Positions 1 to 9,828 of a DNA stretch of 39,138 bases are shown here, one piece after another; position 1 is the first letter of the stretch, and the number at the start of each line of letters is the position of its first letter. This stretch comes from Sulfuriferula sp. AH1 (GTDB taxonomy: Bacteria; Pseudomonadota; Gammaproteobacteria; Burkholderiales; Sulfuriferulaceae). The stretch lies in the NCBI RefSeq assembly GCF_002162035.1, contig NZ_CP021139.1:1-39138 (forward strand), in the 5' to 3' direction. The notes beneath the pieces are model-generated. The model had not been told where the DNA came from. It saw only the letters and a list, made by a program, of their open reading frames with translations, and did no database searches. Position numbers and translations under genes: made by a program.

Positions 1-28
1 GCCGAAACTGTCTTGCGTGGTGACAGCT

Positions 29-712
29 TCACGACCTGGCCAGCTCCTTTTTGTCGCCAACCGCTGGCCGGGCCATCGCGCATACGCGCTTCACTTGGCT
101 TTGACTGCACCCGGCCAGCTTCGCGGTTTCCGCGATACTCTTGCCGCCTTCGCGCAAGGCCACGATGCGGGCATGGGTGGCGGTATCGGTCTTGCGGCCG
201 GCATACCGGCCCGCAGCCTTCGCCAGCTCAATGCCTTGGCGCTGGCGTTCTCGCCTGTCCTCGTAGTCGTCGCGGGCCATTTGCAGGGCCAGTTTCAAAA
301 GCATGTCCTGCACGGACTCCAAGACGATGCGGGGCACACCCTGCGCTTCGGCCGCCAGTTCCTCCAGGTCGATGATGCCCGGCACCGACAGCCGGGCACC
401 CTTGGCGCGTATCGAGGCCACAAGCCTTTCAGCTTCGGCCAAGGGTAGGCGGCTGATGCGGTCGATTTTCTCGGCCACCACGATTTCGCCGGGTTGCAGA
501 TCGTCAATCATGCGCAGCAGTTCGGGCCGGTCAGCGCGTGCCCCTGATGCTTTTTCCCGATAGATGCCGGCGACGTAGTACCCGGCCGCCCTTGCGGCCT
601 GCGCGATGCCTTCCTGTCGCTCCAAATCCTGCGCTTCGGTGCTTACTCGCATATAGATGCGGGCAACCTTGACCGGCGCGGCCGGGCTGGCCGCCTTCCT
701 CTTTGTCGTCAT
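29..712 (-). CDS. Serine recombinase, plasmid multimer resolvase type
   Basis: A 227-residue small serine recombinase, the family that resolves plasmid multimers at a nearby res site. The N-terminal catalytic domain shows YMRVSTEAQD, with the nucleophilic serine at about residue 23, and a later DRISRLPLAEAE block. The C-terminal part reads as a helix-turn-helix, GKSIAETAKLAGCSQSQVKRV. The ATG at 712 gives a normal resolvase N-terminus, although the frame stays open upstream. It differs clearly from the two transposon resolvases in the window (tniR, tnpR), so it is taken as a backbone gene. Its upstream side is interrupted by the mercury transposon at 788, which separates it from the rest of its probable res site (now at 19700 onward). 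The protein looks intact, but resolution may be impaired because the site is split. Confidence 0.85.
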   Translation of the reverse strand: MTTKRKAASPAAPVKVARIYMRVSTEAQDLERQEGIAQAARAAGYYVAGIYREKASGARADRPELLRMIDDLQPGEIVVAEKIDRISRLPLAEAERLVASIRAKGARLSVPGIIDLEELAAEAQGVPRIVLESVQDMLLKLALQMARDDYEDRRERQRQGIELAKAAGRYAGRKTDTATHARIVALREGGKSIAETAKLAGCSQSQVKRVCAMARPAVGDKKELARS

Positions 713-787
713 GTCATGGCCTTTTTGGGTATAGCTAACTTGGCCTAGCGTAGCAGACCCGGCCAATAACTCAAAGGCCAATCTAAA
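713..787. other. Left half of the split plasmid res region
   Basis: This 75-bp stretch lies between the resolvase start and the mercury transposon. It contains repeated GGCC/GGCCAAT elements and ends in GCCAAT followed by CTAAA. Joined to the sequence right of the transposon (19700 onward), it rebuilds the dyad GCCAAT-CTAA-ATTGGC, so the transposon sits in the middle of a palindromic recombinase-type site. That this is res is inferred from position and from the known preference of Tn5053/Tn402 elements for res sites. Confidence 0.6.
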
Positions 788-834
788 TGTCATTTTCAGA
801 AGACGATTGCACACAATGTCAAAAGTCGGCTGCA
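788..834. repeat. IRi end of the mercury transposon with a second TniA-site-like repeat
   Basis: The 25-bp terminal repeat is 788-812. A related copy, TGTCAAAAGTCGGCTGCAC, lies at 816-834. Tn5053-family ends carry several such ~19-bp transposase-binding repeats. No gene is visible between here and merR. Confidence 0.8.
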
Positions 835-851
835 CGGTCTTTTCTGATGCT

Positions 852-889
852 GGGGATGTTTCAGAAAGCGGAAAATAAAGCACGCTAAG
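852..889. repeat. Solitary Tn21/Tn501-type 38-bp inverted repeat (remnant)
   Basis: The 38 bp begin GGGGATGTTTCAGAAAG and end AAAGCACGCTAAG. They match the arsenic transposon's terminal repeat (9232-9269) apart from a few substitutions. It overlaps the 3' end of merR and has no partner at the other side of the mer genes. It marks the mer cassette as having come from a Tn21/Tn501-like element before capture by the tni transposon, as known for Tn5053. Confidence 0.85.
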
Positions 890-1319
890 GCGTCTCCGAC
901 CTTGCCAAGCTTGTTTCGCCCTGTAGCGACGCAATCAGCGGGCACGAAACATTCCCCTTTCGGGCATGGCAGGCGCACACAAGATTAGACAGGACGGCCT
1001 CCATGCGCGCCAGGTCGGCCATCTTTTCGCGCACGTCTTGGAGCTTGTGCTCAGCCAAGCTGCTGGCTTCCTCGCAGTGGGTGCCATCGTCGAGCCGCAA
1101 CAGCTCGGCAATCTCATCCAGGCTGAAGCCCAGCCGCTGGGCCGACTTTACAAAGCGCACCCGCGTTACATCCGCCGCGCCATAGCGGCGAATGCTGCCG
1201 TAAGGCTTGTCCGGTTCCGGCAACAAGCCCTTGCGCTGGTAGAACCGGATGGTCTCTACATTGACCCCGGCCGCCTTGGCAAAAACGCCAATGGTCAGGT
1301 TTTCCAAATTCTTTTCCAT
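885..1319 (-). CDS. merR: MerR, mercury-responsive activator/repressor of the mer operon
   Basis: A 144-residue MerR-family regulator transcribed divergently from merT. The N-terminal winged helix-turn-helix (about residues 8-75, with the MerR core [16 protein letters not shown]) binds the operator between merR and merT. The three Hg(II)-binding cysteines of the family are present at C82, C117 and C126. The protein represses without mercury and, when loaded, untwists the 19-bp-spaced merT promoter to activate it. Length and sequence are those of Tn21/Tn501 MerR. The stop codon lies within the remnant 38-bp repeat. The mechanism is family knowledge; the cysteines and operator are seen directly. 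Confidence 0.97.
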   Translation of the reverse strand: MEKNLENLTIGVFAKAAGVNVETIRFYQRKGLLPEPDKPYGSIRRYGAADVTRVRFVKSAQRLGFSLDEIAELLRLDDGTHCEEASSLAEHKLQDVREKMADLARMEAVLSNLVCACHARKGNVSCPLIASLQGETSLARSETP

Positions 1320-1324
1320 ACCAC

Positions 1325-1355
1325 TTGACTCCGTACATGACTACGGAAGTAAGGT
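1325..1355 (+). promoter_or_regulatory. merT promoter and MerR operator
   Basis: A -35 TTGACT (1325-1330) and -10 TAAGGT (1350-1355) are separated by 19 bp, the long spacer typical of MerR-activated promoters. The operator dyad CCGTAC-ATGA-CTACGG lies between them. Its right half reads CTAC where perfect symmetry would need GTAC. Confidence 0.9.
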
Positions 1356-1390
1356 TACGCTATCCAATTCAAATTCGAAAGGACAAGCGC

Positions 1391-1741
1391 ATGTCTGAAC
1401 CACAAAACGGGCGCGGCGCGCTCTTCGCTGGCGGGCTAGCTGCCATCCTCGCCTCGACCTGCTGCCTCGGGCCGCTGGTTCTGGTTGCCTTGGGCTTCAG
1501 CGGGGCATGGATCGGCAACCTGACCGTGCTGGAGCCGTATCGCCCGATTTTCATCGGCGCAGCGCTGGTGGCGTTGTTCTTCGCCTGGCGGCGCATCTAC
1601 CGCCCTACGCAAGCCTGCAAACCGGGTGAGGTCTGCGCGATTCCCCAAATGCGAGCGACTTACAAGCTCATTTTCTGGGTCGTGGCCGTGCTGGTCCTGG
1701 TCGCACTCGGATTTCCCTACGTCATGCCATTTTTCTACTGA
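1391..1741 (+). CDS. merT: MerT, inner-membrane mercuric ion transporter
   Basis: A 116-residue membrane protein with three hydrophobic segments (about residues 12-40, 50-68 and 90-113). The Hg(II)-handling cysteine pair C24-C25 in STCCLG lies in the first helix and C76/C82 in the cytoplasmic loop, as in Tn21/Tn501 MerT. It takes Hg(II) from periplasmic MerP and passes it to MerA. The ATG at 1391 is chosen because it gives the standard MerT N-terminus; the open frame continues upstream only through the promoter. It is the first gene of the mer operon, followed 12 bp later by merP. Confidence 0.97.
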   Translation: MSEPQNGRGALFAGGLAAILASTCCLGPLVLVALGFSGAWIGNLTVLEPYRPIFIGAALVALFFAWRRIYRPTQACKPGEVCAIPQMRATYKLIFWVVAVLVLVALGFPYVMPFFY

Positions 1742-1753
1742 TCGGAGTTCACC

Positions 1754-2053
1754 ATGAAAACGCAAGTTTCGGCGCAAGCCAAAAAACTGTTTGCCTCCCT
1801 CGCCCTCGCCGCCATTGTTGCCCCCGTGTGGGCCGCCACTCAGACCGTCACGCTGTCCGTACCGGGCATGACCTGCTCCGCCTGCCCGATCACCGTCAAG
1901 AAGGCGATTTCCAAGGTCGAAGGCGTCAGCAAGGTTGACGTGACCTTCGAGACCCGCGAAGCGGTTGTCACTTTCGATGATGCCAAGACCAGCGTCCAGA
2001 AGCTCACCAAAGCAACCACCGATGCGGGCTATCCCTCCAGCGTCAAGCAGTGA
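1754..2053 (+). CDS. merP: MerP, periplasmic mercuric ion scavenger
   Basis: A 99-residue protein with a signal peptide (hydrophobic stretch about residues 12-27, probable cleavage after VWA) and a single heavy-metal-associated domain. The Hg-binding motif is GMTCSAC. It binds Hg(II) in the periplasm and hands it to MerT. It is slightly longer than the 91 residues of classical MerP because of an extended signal region. The stop codon is followed almost at once by sequence that codes for the start of MerC, an unusually tight junction (see merC). Confidence 0.96.
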   Translation: MKTQVSAQAKKLFASLALAAIVAPVWAATQTVTLSVPGMTCSACPITVKKAISKVEGVSKVDVTFETREAVVTFDDAKTSVQKLTKATTDAGYPSSVKQ

Positions 2054-2098
2054 ACCACTGAACCCGAACCTGGGGCGCTCGGCAGCGTTGTTTCCGCG

Positions 2099-2461
2099 AT
2101 GGGTTGCGCCGCGTGCTTTCCGGCCATCGCCAGCTTGGGCGCGGCCATCGGCCTGGGCTTTCTACAGGAATACGAAGGATTGTTCATCTCCAAGCTGCTG
2201 CCGCTGTTCGCTGTCGTGGCTTTGCTGGCGAACGCATTGGGCTGGCTCAGTCATCGCCAATGGCACCGCAGTCTGCTCGGCATGATCGGGCCAGCCATCG
2301 TGTTCGCCGGAACTGTCTGGCTGCTTGGCAACTGGTGGGCAGCACACCTCGTATACACCGGCCTGGCGCTGATGGTCGGCGTGTCGATCTGGGACTTGGT
2401 TTCGCCGGCAAATCGCCGTTGCGGCCCGGACGGTTGCGAACTTCCCACGAAACAAGGCTGA
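2099..2461 (+). CDS. merC: MerC, mercury membrane transporter, apparently truncated at the 5' end
   Basis: The frame encodes a MerC-type four-helix membrane protein with Cys motif MGCAACFPA and the C-terminal CGPDGCELP motif. The frame is open back to 2054 and still encodes GALGSVVSA, which normally precedes MGCAACF inside MerC. The usual start (about 15 codons further up in Tn21 MerC) is gone; merP ends in-frame with it at 2051-2053. The only ATG left is 2099, inside the first membrane helix and with no convincing ribosome-binding site. MerC is therefore probably N-terminally truncated, and expression is doubtful. MerT can supply uptake without it. Confidence 0.75.
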   Translation: MGCAACFPAIASLGAAIGLGFLQEYEGLFISKLLPLFAVVALLANALGWLSHRQWHRSLLGMIGPAIVFAGTVWLLGNWWAAHLVYTGLALMVGVSIWDLVSPANRRCGPDGCELPTKQG

Positions 2462-4198
<1,737 letters not shown>

Positions 4199-4215
4199 GA
4201 AAAAGGAGGTGTTCG

Positions 4216-4581
4216 ATGAACGCCTACACGGTGTCCCGGCTGGCCCTTGATGCCGGGGTGAGCGTGCATATCGTGCGCGACTACCTGCTGCGCGGACTGC
4301 TGCGGCCGGTGGCGTGCACGCCAGGCGGCTACGGCCTGTTCGACGAGGCGGCCTTGCAGCGTCTGTGCTTCGTGCGATCCGCCTTCGAAGCGGGCATCGG
4401 CCTCGATGCGCTGGCGAGGCTGTGCCGGGCGCTGGATGCAGCGGACGGCGGCGAAGCGGCCACGCAGCTTGCCGTGCTGCGCCAGTTCGTCGAACACCGG
4501 CGCGAAGCGTTGGCCGATCTGGAAGCGCAGTTGGCCACCCTGCCGACCGAGCCGGCACAGCACGCGGAGAGTCTGCCATGA
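4216..4581 (+). CDS. merD: MerD, secondary regulator of the mer operon
   Basis: A 121-residue MerR-like protein with an N-terminal helix-turn-helix ([20 protein letters not shown]). It lacks the MerR metal-binding cysteine arrangement. MerD competes at the mer operator and down-regulates the operon after mercury is cleared (family knowledge). The ATG at 4216 is chosen because a strong AGGAGG lies 5 bp upstream and it gives the family N-terminus. Its 3' end overlaps merE by 4 bp, indicating translational coupling. Confidence 0.95.
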   Translation: MNAYTVSRLALDAGVSVHIVRDYLLRGLLRPVACTPGGYGLFDEAALQRLCFVRSAFEAGIGLDALARLCRALDAADGGEAATQLAVLRQFVEHRREALADLEAQLATLPTEPAQHAESLP

Positions 4582-4814
4582 ACGGCCCGGAACGCCTGCC
4601 GACCAAGACACGCAAGCCGTTCACCGGCTACCTGTGGGGCGCGCTGGCCGTGCTCACCTGTCCCTGTCATTTGCCGATTCTCGCCGTTGTGCTGGCCGGA
4701 ACGACAGCCGGCGCATTCATCGGGGAGCATTGGGGTATTGCAGCCCTCACGCTGACCGGCTTGTTTGCTCTGTCCGTGACGCGGCTACTGCGGGCCTTCC
4801 GGGGCGGATCATGA
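4578..4814 (+). CDS. merE: MerE, small membrane protein of the mer operon
   Basis: A 78-residue protein with two hydrophobic segments (about residues 18-45 and 50-68) and the cysteine pair in LTCPCHLP. MerE proteins are broad mercury transporters that can carry methylmercury as well as Hg(II) (family knowledge). The start ATG overlaps the merD stop by 4 bp, and its own TGA overlaps the next ATG (4811), so merD, merE and the EAL gene form a coupled run. Confidence 0.93.
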   Translation: MNGPERLPTKTRKPFTGYLWGALAVLTCPCHLPILAVVLAGTTAGAFIGEHWGIAALTLTGLFALSVTRLLRAFRGGS

Positions 4815-5800
4815 CGACCTCGCAGCCCGCCGGATGGACGGCGACCGAGTTGGCGCAGGCGGTTGTGCGCGGGCAGCTTGAGTTGCACTACCAGCCGATA
4901 GTCGATCTGCGCAGTGACCAGATTGTCGGTGCGGAAGCCCTGTTGCGCTGGCGGCACCCAAGGCTCGGCTTGTTGCTGCCGGGCCAGTTTCTCCCCTTGG
5001 TCGAATCGTCCGGCTTGATGCCTGAAATCGGTGCTTGGGTGCTGGGCGCAGCCTGCCGCCAGATGCGCGAGTGGCGGATGCTGGCATGGCAACCGTTCCG
5101 GCTGGCCGTCAATGTTTCGGCGAGCCAAGTGAGACCGGATTTCGACGGATGGGTAAAGGGCGTGCTGGCTGACGCCGAGTTGCCCGCCGAGTCTCTTGAA
5201 ATCGAGCTGACCGAATCGGTCGCGTTCGGTGATCCGGCGATCTTCCCCGCCCTGGAAGCCTTGCGACAAATCGGTGTGCGCTTCGCCGCCGATGATTTCG
5301 GGACGGGGTATTCCTGCCTGCAACACCTGAAGTGCTGCCCGATTACTACGCTCAAGATCGACCAGTCCTTCGTCGCCGGACTCGCCGACGACCACCGCGA
5401 CCGAACCATCGTGCGCTCCGTCATTCAGCTTGCGCACGGGCTGGGCATGGACGTGGTGGCCGAGGGCGTGGAAACGCCGACCAGTCTCGCACTGTTGCGG
5501 CAAGCGGCGTGCGATACGGGACAAGGCTTCCTGTTCGCCAAGCCAATGCCGGCGGCGGCATTCGCCGCCTTTGTCAGTCAATGGAGGGGTGCCACCATGA
5601 ATGCAAATGATCCGACTGCCACCAGTTGCTGCGTGTGCTGCAAGGAAATCCCGCTCGATGCCGCCTTTACCCCGGAAGGCGTGGAGTACGTCGAGCACTT
5701 CTGCGGACTGGAGTGCTATCAGCGCTTCCAGGCACGCGCCAAGGCCGCGACCGAAACCAGCGCCGAACAAAACACTTGCGATTCGCCGCCGTCAGGTTGA
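4811..5800 (+). CDS. EAL-domain protein with C-terminal cysteine-rich DUF3330-like module (urf2)
   Basis: A 329-residue protein. Residues about 10-255 form an EAL domain, the fold of cyclic-di-GMP phosphodiesterases, with visible motifs [20 protein letters not shown] and KIDQSF. After QWRGAT comes a ~67-residue cysteine-rich module (CCVCCKEIP ... [12 protein letters not shown]), probably zinc-binding, of the DUF3330 type. The gene is coupled to merE by an ATGA overlap and is the standard 'urf2' of several mercury transposons. It could in principle alter host c-di-GMP, but no such role is shown by the sequence. An in-frame internal start for the last module is listed separately. Confidence 0.88.
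   Translation: MTTSQPAGWTATELAQAVVRGQLELHYQPIVDLRSDQIVGAEALLRWRHPRLGLLLPGQFLPLVESSGLMPEIGAWVLGAACRQMREWRMLAWQPFRLAVNVSASQVRPDFDGWVKGVLADAELPAESLEIELTESVAFGDPAIFPALEALRQIGVRFAADDFGTGYSCLQHLKCCPITTLKIDQSFVAGLADDHRDRTIVRSVIQLAHGLGMDVVAEGVETPTSLALLRQAACDTGQGFLFAKPMPAAAFAAFVSQWRGATMNANDPTATSCCVCCKEIPLDAAFTPEGVEYVEHFCGLECYQRFQARAKAATETSAEQNTCDSPPSG
5597..5800 (+). CDS. Possible separately translated DUF3330-like module (internal in-frame start)
   Basis: The in-frame ATG at 5597 is preceded by GGAGGGG at 5583-5589, an excellent ribosome-binding site at the right distance. It would produce a 67-residue cysteine-rich protein (three Cys in CCVCCKE, two in FCGLECY) on its own, in addition to the EAL fusion. 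Whether both products are made cannot be told from sequence. Confidence 0.45.
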   Translation: MNANDPTATSCCVCCKEIPLDAAFTPEGVEYVEHFCGLECYQRFQARAKAATETSAEQNTCDSPPSG

Positions 5801-5810
5801 TGCCGACCGC

Positions 5811-6425
5811 TCAGATACGGTTGAGTAGTTTCGTCCCATCTGGGCGCAATTCGCCTTTTGGGGAAATGTGTCTGTAGAGCGTCTGCCGCGTGATGCCGAG
5901 TTCCTGACAGAGATCGCCGACCTTGGTTTCAGGCTGCCCCATCGCCGCCATCGCCAGCCGCAGCTTGGCGGCGGTCATCTTGAACGGCCGGCCGCCTTTT
6001 CGGCCGCGTGCCCGCGCCGATGCCAGACCGGCAATCGTGCGCTCGGCGATCAATTCGCGCTCGAACTCGGCCAGCGCAGCAAAAATGCCGAAGACCAGTT
6101 TGCCGGCGGCGGTTGTGGTGTCGATGGCCGCCCCGTGCCCGGTCAGCACCTTCAGGCCGATACCGCGCCCGGTCAGGTCGTGCACGGTATTGATTAGATG
6201 CCGCAGGTCGCGCCCGAGCCGATCCAGTTTCCACACGACCAGCGTATCTCCCGGCCGCAATGCCTTCAGGCAGGCCACCAAGCCGGGGCGGTCTTCGCGC
6301 TTGCCAGATGCCTGATCTTCGTAGAGATGCACCGGATCGACATCGGCGGCGATCAGCGCGTCGCGCTGCAAATCGGTTGCTTGGGAGCCGTCCGCCTTCG
6401 ACACCCGCATGTAGCCAATCAGCAT
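5811..6425 (-). CDS. tniR: TniR, serine resolvase of the mercury transposon
   Basis: A 204-residue serine recombinase with the catalytic motif GYMRVSKADGS, the WKLDRLGRDL and GIFAALAEFERELI blocks, and a C-terminal helix-turn-helix (KVGDLCQELGITRQTLYRH). TniR resolves cointegrates formed by TniABQ at the res site just upstream (about 6430-6485). Length and sequence match Tn5053 TniR. It lies 10 bp from the end of the EAL gene and is convergent with the mer operon. Confidence 0.95.
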   Translation of the reverse strand: MLIGYMRVSKADGSQATDLQRDALIAADVDPVHLYEDQASGKREDRPGLVACLKALRPGDTLVVWKLDRLGRDLRHLINTVHDLTGRGIGLKVLTGHGAAIDTTTAAGKLVFGIFAALAEFERELIAERTIAGLASARARGRKGGRPFKMTAAKLRLAMAAMGQPETKVGDLCQELGITRQTLYRHISPKGELRPDGTKLLNRI

Positions 6426-6429
6426 CTTG

Positions 6430-6485
6430 CACCTGTCACATATACGTTCGATTATGTGACAGTGTGCACCGGAAAGTTCTGGTCG
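6430..6485. other. Putative res site of the mercury transposon
   Basis: Between tniR and tniQ is the inverted pair CTGTCACATA (6433-6442) and TATGTGACAG (6453-6462). Further GTCA/GTGAC half-sites follow at about 6483-6500 and 6549-6556. This is the expected position for TniR binding and crossover. Confidence 0.7.
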
Positions 6486-7703
6486 TCAAAATTTGTCACT
6501 TAACCCGTCATTCTGTCTAAGACATGCAAAGGGTCCATCAGGCACGTAATGTGACAGGAATTCCGGGGGGATGCCTTCCTTTGCGAAGGTGGCGCGCAAC
6601 TGTTCCAGGGAAGCGGGGTCGCGCCGACCATAGGAAGCCAACGCGAACAGCGAGCGTGCCGTCTCGGGGTCGTGCCGCGCTTCAATGATGGCCTCATCGA
6701 TGGCCTGGACTGCCCGTTGCCAGTGATCGACGGGTTCGGGCTTCGGCGTTTTCGCCGACAGGCCACTGGTGAAACCGGTTTGGGGTTCGGACCAGAACAG
6801 CTTTGCATGCTCGCCCGGCGGGCTTATATCCCTCATCTCAATCAAGCTGATTGCCGTTGCCGCCGCCTCCAGCATCTGCAACCGTACTGCCGGGTTCAGG
6901 GTTTCATACGGTCGCCACAGACTTTGCCCAGCACGCAGCGGATGCCCGCAGCCTTCCCAGACTTGGCGGAGATACCCCGCGCAGGTTCCGCACGTCGAAA
7001 GCGGGGTGTTCAGCTCATCGAGCAGCGTGCGTAGTAGCCGAAACCACAATCCAGCGTGGATGCGTCGGCGCGGCAGCTCCACATGGCCGGTCGTCAGTGC
7101 CTGCCAGGTGCGCCGGTCCATCACCGCAATCGCGTCGCTGGCGGTGCGCGGCGCAGTGTCGGCGTTCTCCCAGCCGAGAAACCGCCCAGGCACGCCCCAA
7201 TAGGATTCCAGCCAGCAGCCATGCAGCGGGCAGCTCAGCATCAGGGGCAGCTTCCATGCAAGCAGTACGGCTTGGTTTGCCGGGTCGTTCAGACAGAGCG
7301 GGCAGGCGCGATGTATCGGCTGGCTGGGCAGCCAGGCACGCCAGCTCGTGATGGATCGCGTCCTACGGCGGAGTTTCGGCAGCAGCACCGAGAGCTGGAA
7401 CGCATAGGTTTCCAATGCGTCTGGAATCTGATCATCAAGGCTGTCCAGTAGCCAAGGCACCCAGCCGGCGAAACTCATGCAACGCAGCCGGTCCGGCTCG
7501 ATGCCGCTCCGCTGGGAGAGCATCGCCAGCAGCGCCAGTGGTGGCGCGGTGTCCAGGTCATCAACCTGGCCGTGACCAAGATCGTGCTCCAGCAGCTCGG
7601 ACACCTCCATGTGATAGCAAAGGGCCACGCGGTTGAGCCACGAAGACAAGGCTTCGCCTTCCCTGGGAGCCGGATGCAGTGGCCAGTGTGGCGCTGGCTT
7701 CAC
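6486..7703 (-). CDS. tniQ: TniQ, transposition accessory protein
   Basis: A 405-residue TniQ-family protein, required with TniA and TniB for cointegrate formation and target choice. It has a zinc-finger-like block (CPLC ... CPLHGCW, about residues 134-163), a second CGTCAGYL motif near residue 240, and the N-terminal HPAPREGEALSSWLNR family signature. Start overlaps the tniB stop by 4 bp. Related TniQ proteins serve as target-selection adaptors in CRISPR-associated Tn7-like systems, but there is no CRISPR locus here. Confidence 0.95.
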   Translation of the reverse strand: MKPAPHWPLHPAPREGEALSSWLNRVALCYHMEVSELLEHDLGHGQVDDLDTAPPLALLAMLSQRSGIEPDRLRCMSFAGWVPWLLDSLDDQIPDALETYAFQLSVLLPKLRRRTRSITSWRAWLPSQPIHRACPLCLNDPANQAVLLAWKLPLMLSCPLHGCWLESYWGVPGRFLGWENADTAPRTASDAIAVMDRRTWQALTTGHVELPRRRIHAGLWFRLLRTLLDELNTPLSTCGTCAGYLRQVWEGCGHPLRAGQSLWRPYETLNPAVRLQMLEAAATAISLIEMRDISPPGEHAKLFWSEPQTGFTSGLSAKTPKPEPVDHWQRAVQAIDEAIIEARHDPETARSLFALASYGRRDPASLEQLRATFAKEGIPPEFLSHYVPDGPFACLRQNDGLSDKF

Positions 7704-8617
7704 ATCAGTTCCCGCTCGAATTGCCGCCGCCGCTCGCTGGGACCGGTGTAATCGGCCATGCTGAGCGTGCGATGGTTGATCGCTTCCTCACCGCTCTCCA
7801 CGGCAGCGACGGCCGCCGCCATCAACAGGTGCGCCAGCTCGCCGATGGTGCCCTCGCTGCGCGTGAGCAGGTAGCGGGCCATATCCAGCGTGGCAATCGA
7901 CGAGGGTCGCCGCAGCGGGAGCGAAGCCGCGAAGCTGGCCAGCAGTGAGCAGCAATCGTCGTTGGCCTCCCACACCGGCAGCATCATCGGCTCGAAGCGG
8001 TTTTCCAACTGGTCGTCCGAGCGGATCGCCAAGTAGGCATCGCGTGTGCCGACCCCGACCAGCGGGATGCGCAGCTCGTTGCCGAGGAAACGCAGCAGGT
8101 TGAGGAATTCCCGGCGGTTGACGCTGTTGCCGGCCAGGACGTTGTGCAATTCGTCGATCACCAGCATGCGCACGCCGACCTTGCGTAGCAGTGCCAGCGC
8201 CAATTGCTCCATTTCCGGCAGCCGTGGGCGCGGGCGCAATGGCGCGCCCATCGCGGCAAGTAGCGCGACGTAGAAGCGGATTACCGACGGTTCGGATGGC
8301 ATCTGCACGACCAGTACCGGAATGTGCTCCTGGTCGGCGTCGGAGCTGGCCGGGTGGGTGCGGCGGAATTTCTCGACGATCATCGACTTGCCGTTGTTGG
8401 TTGGACCGACCAACAGCAGGTTGGGCATGCGTTGTTTGTTCGGCCACGCATACAGGGCTTCCAGCCGATTCAGCGCCTCGACTGCTCGCGGATAGCCGAT
8501 CCAGCGGTCAGCGCGAAGGCGATGGATGCGTTCGTCCGCCGGAAGACGGGCCAAGCCCTGGGCCACCGGCATCAGGTGGGACAAGTCGATGATGGGATAT
8601 TCTTCCACGGCTACCAC
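7700..8617 (-). CDS. tniB: TniB, AAA+ ATPase of transposition
   Basis: A 305-residue AAA+ ATPase of the TniB/MuB/TnsC group. Walker A is LLVGPTNNGKS, Walker B is MLVIDELHN, and a further block reads VGVGTRDAYLAI. It binds target DNA and stimulates TniA. The predicted start at 8617 lies inside the last codons of tniA, a 7-bp overlap. The conserved domain starts at about EEYPIIDLSHLMP. Sequence is very close to Tn5053 TniB as remembered, and the gene is intact. Confidence 0.95.
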   Translation of the reverse strand: MVAVEEYPIIDLSHLMPVAQGLARLPADERIHRLRADRWIGYPRAVEALNRLEALYAWPNKQRMPNLLLVGPTNNGKSMIVEKFRRTHPASSDADQEHIPVLVVQMPSEPSVIRFYVALLAAMGAPLRPRPRLPEMEQLALALLRKVGVRMLVIDELHNVLAGNSVNRREFLNLLRFLGNELRIPLVGVGTRDAYLAIRSDDQLENRFEPMMLPVWEANDDCCSLLASFAASLPLRRPSSIATLDMARYLLTRSEGTIGELAHLLMAAAVAAVESGEEAINHRTLSMADYTGPSERRRQFERELM

Positions 8618-9231
8618 TCCTCAATCTGGTCGAACGGTTTGGCAGGTGGCTGGTTGTCTGCCTGCGGGTCAGCCATGTCCGCGTCCGGTGGTGGCGTGGT
8701 TTTGAAAAGAACTGCCGTTGCCTTGAGATGCTGGCGTCGATCCGCGTCGCGCCGCGCCTTGCGCGTAGCTTTCTGCGCGGTGGACACGATTTCGCGCATC
8801 TGGCCGATCATGCGAAACAGCGCCGACTCATCCACCTGTTCGCGCCCTTGCTGCCGCAATTTCGCCAGCGCCTGTCGTTGTTCCCAGAGGGTGACAGCCG
8901 GGTGCGACAAGGTGCGGTATGGAATTTCCAGATAGTGCTGCCCCTCCGGCTCCAGCACCCAAATGCGGCTGATGTCGCGCGGGTCGCGCCGGATCAGGAA
9001 CGCAGGCAAGCGGTCGCGCCGAGCTATCCACGGCTTGAGCGCATCGGCGTAGTAATGGATGTGGTCGATGACGAAGCCGGTGCGGGTCAGCGTGCGGCGG
9101 ATGATGGGCAGAAAATCGACCAGAAAAGCCGTGGTGCGAGTGATGACGGTTGGCACGCCGGTCCGCGCGATAGCTTCGGCCCAGCGCGCTGCCGGCGGCT
9201 GGAGCAGGCCGTTGTGCACGGAGCCGTGGTA
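8611..9231 (-). pseudogene. tniA: tniA, C-terminal fragment (gene split by the arsenic transposon)
   Basis: This piece encodes the C-terminal ~205 residues of TniA, beginning after the duplicated TGGTA at 9227-9231 (reading HGSVHNGLLQPPAARW) and ending FDQIEEW. The N-terminal part is at 18490-19556. Joining the two and counting the duplication once gives 1683 bp, exactly 561 codons, so the gene was intact before insertion. The fragment itself could start only at an internal ATG and lacks the catalytic domain. Confidence 0.95.
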
Positions 9232-9264
9232 GGGGTCGTCTCAGAAAACGGAAAATAAAGCACG

Positions 9265-9828
9265 TTAAGCTCCAATCTCGCGCAGGTACTGGTACAGCGT
9301 TTCTCGGCTGATGCCAAATTCACGGGCCAGCTTTGCCTTTTGCTCGCCGGCTTTGACGCGTTGCAGAAGTTCAGCCGCGCGGTCGGGCGAAAGCGCTTTT
9401 TTGCGGCCCCTGTAAGCTCCGCGCTGTTTGGCGAGCGCAATACCTTCTTTCTGTCGCTCACGGATCAACGCCCGCTCGAATTCGGCGAACGCACCCATAA
9501 CCGACAACATCAAGTTCGCCATCGGTGAGTCCTCGCCAGTGAAGGTCAGGCATTCCTTGACGAACTCGATGCGCACACCGCGCCTGGTCAGCTTTTGCAC
9601 AAGGCGGCGCAGGTCATCGAGGTTGCGGGCCAAGCGATCCATGCTGTGCACCACTACCGTATCGCCTTCGCGCACGAAGGCCAGCAGTGAGTCAAGCTCG
9701 GGGCGCTGGGTGTCCTTGCCCGACGCCTTGTCGGTGAACACCTTTCCGACTTCGACCTGCTCCAGTTGCCGCACCGGGTTTTGGTCGAAGCTACTGACCC
9801 GGACGTAGCCGATACGTTGGCCTTGCAA
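9265..9828 (-). CDS. tnpR: TnpR, resolvase of the arsenic transposon
   Basis: A 187-residue serine resolvase with catalytic RIGYVRVSSFDQN, the VVHSMDRLARNLDDLRR block, GAFAEFERALIRERQ, and a C-terminal helix-turn-helix (AKLAREFGISRETLYQYL). It is of Tn21 type. No ATG fits; a TTG at 9828 preceded by GGAGG (9833-9837) gives the expected N-terminus QGQRIGYVRVS, so TTG is proposed as start. The stop lies in the left terminal repeat. It resolves cointegrates at the res region next to it. Confidence 0.92.
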   Translation of the reverse strand: MQGQRIGYVRVSSFDQNPVRQLEQVEVGKVFTDKASGKDTQRPELDSLLAFVREGDTVVVHSMDRLARNLDDLRRLVQKLTRRGVRIEFVKECLTFTGEDSPMANLMLSVMGAFAEFERALIRERQKEGIALAKQRGAYRGRKKALSPDRAAELLQRVKAGEQKAKLAREFGISRETLYQYLREIGA

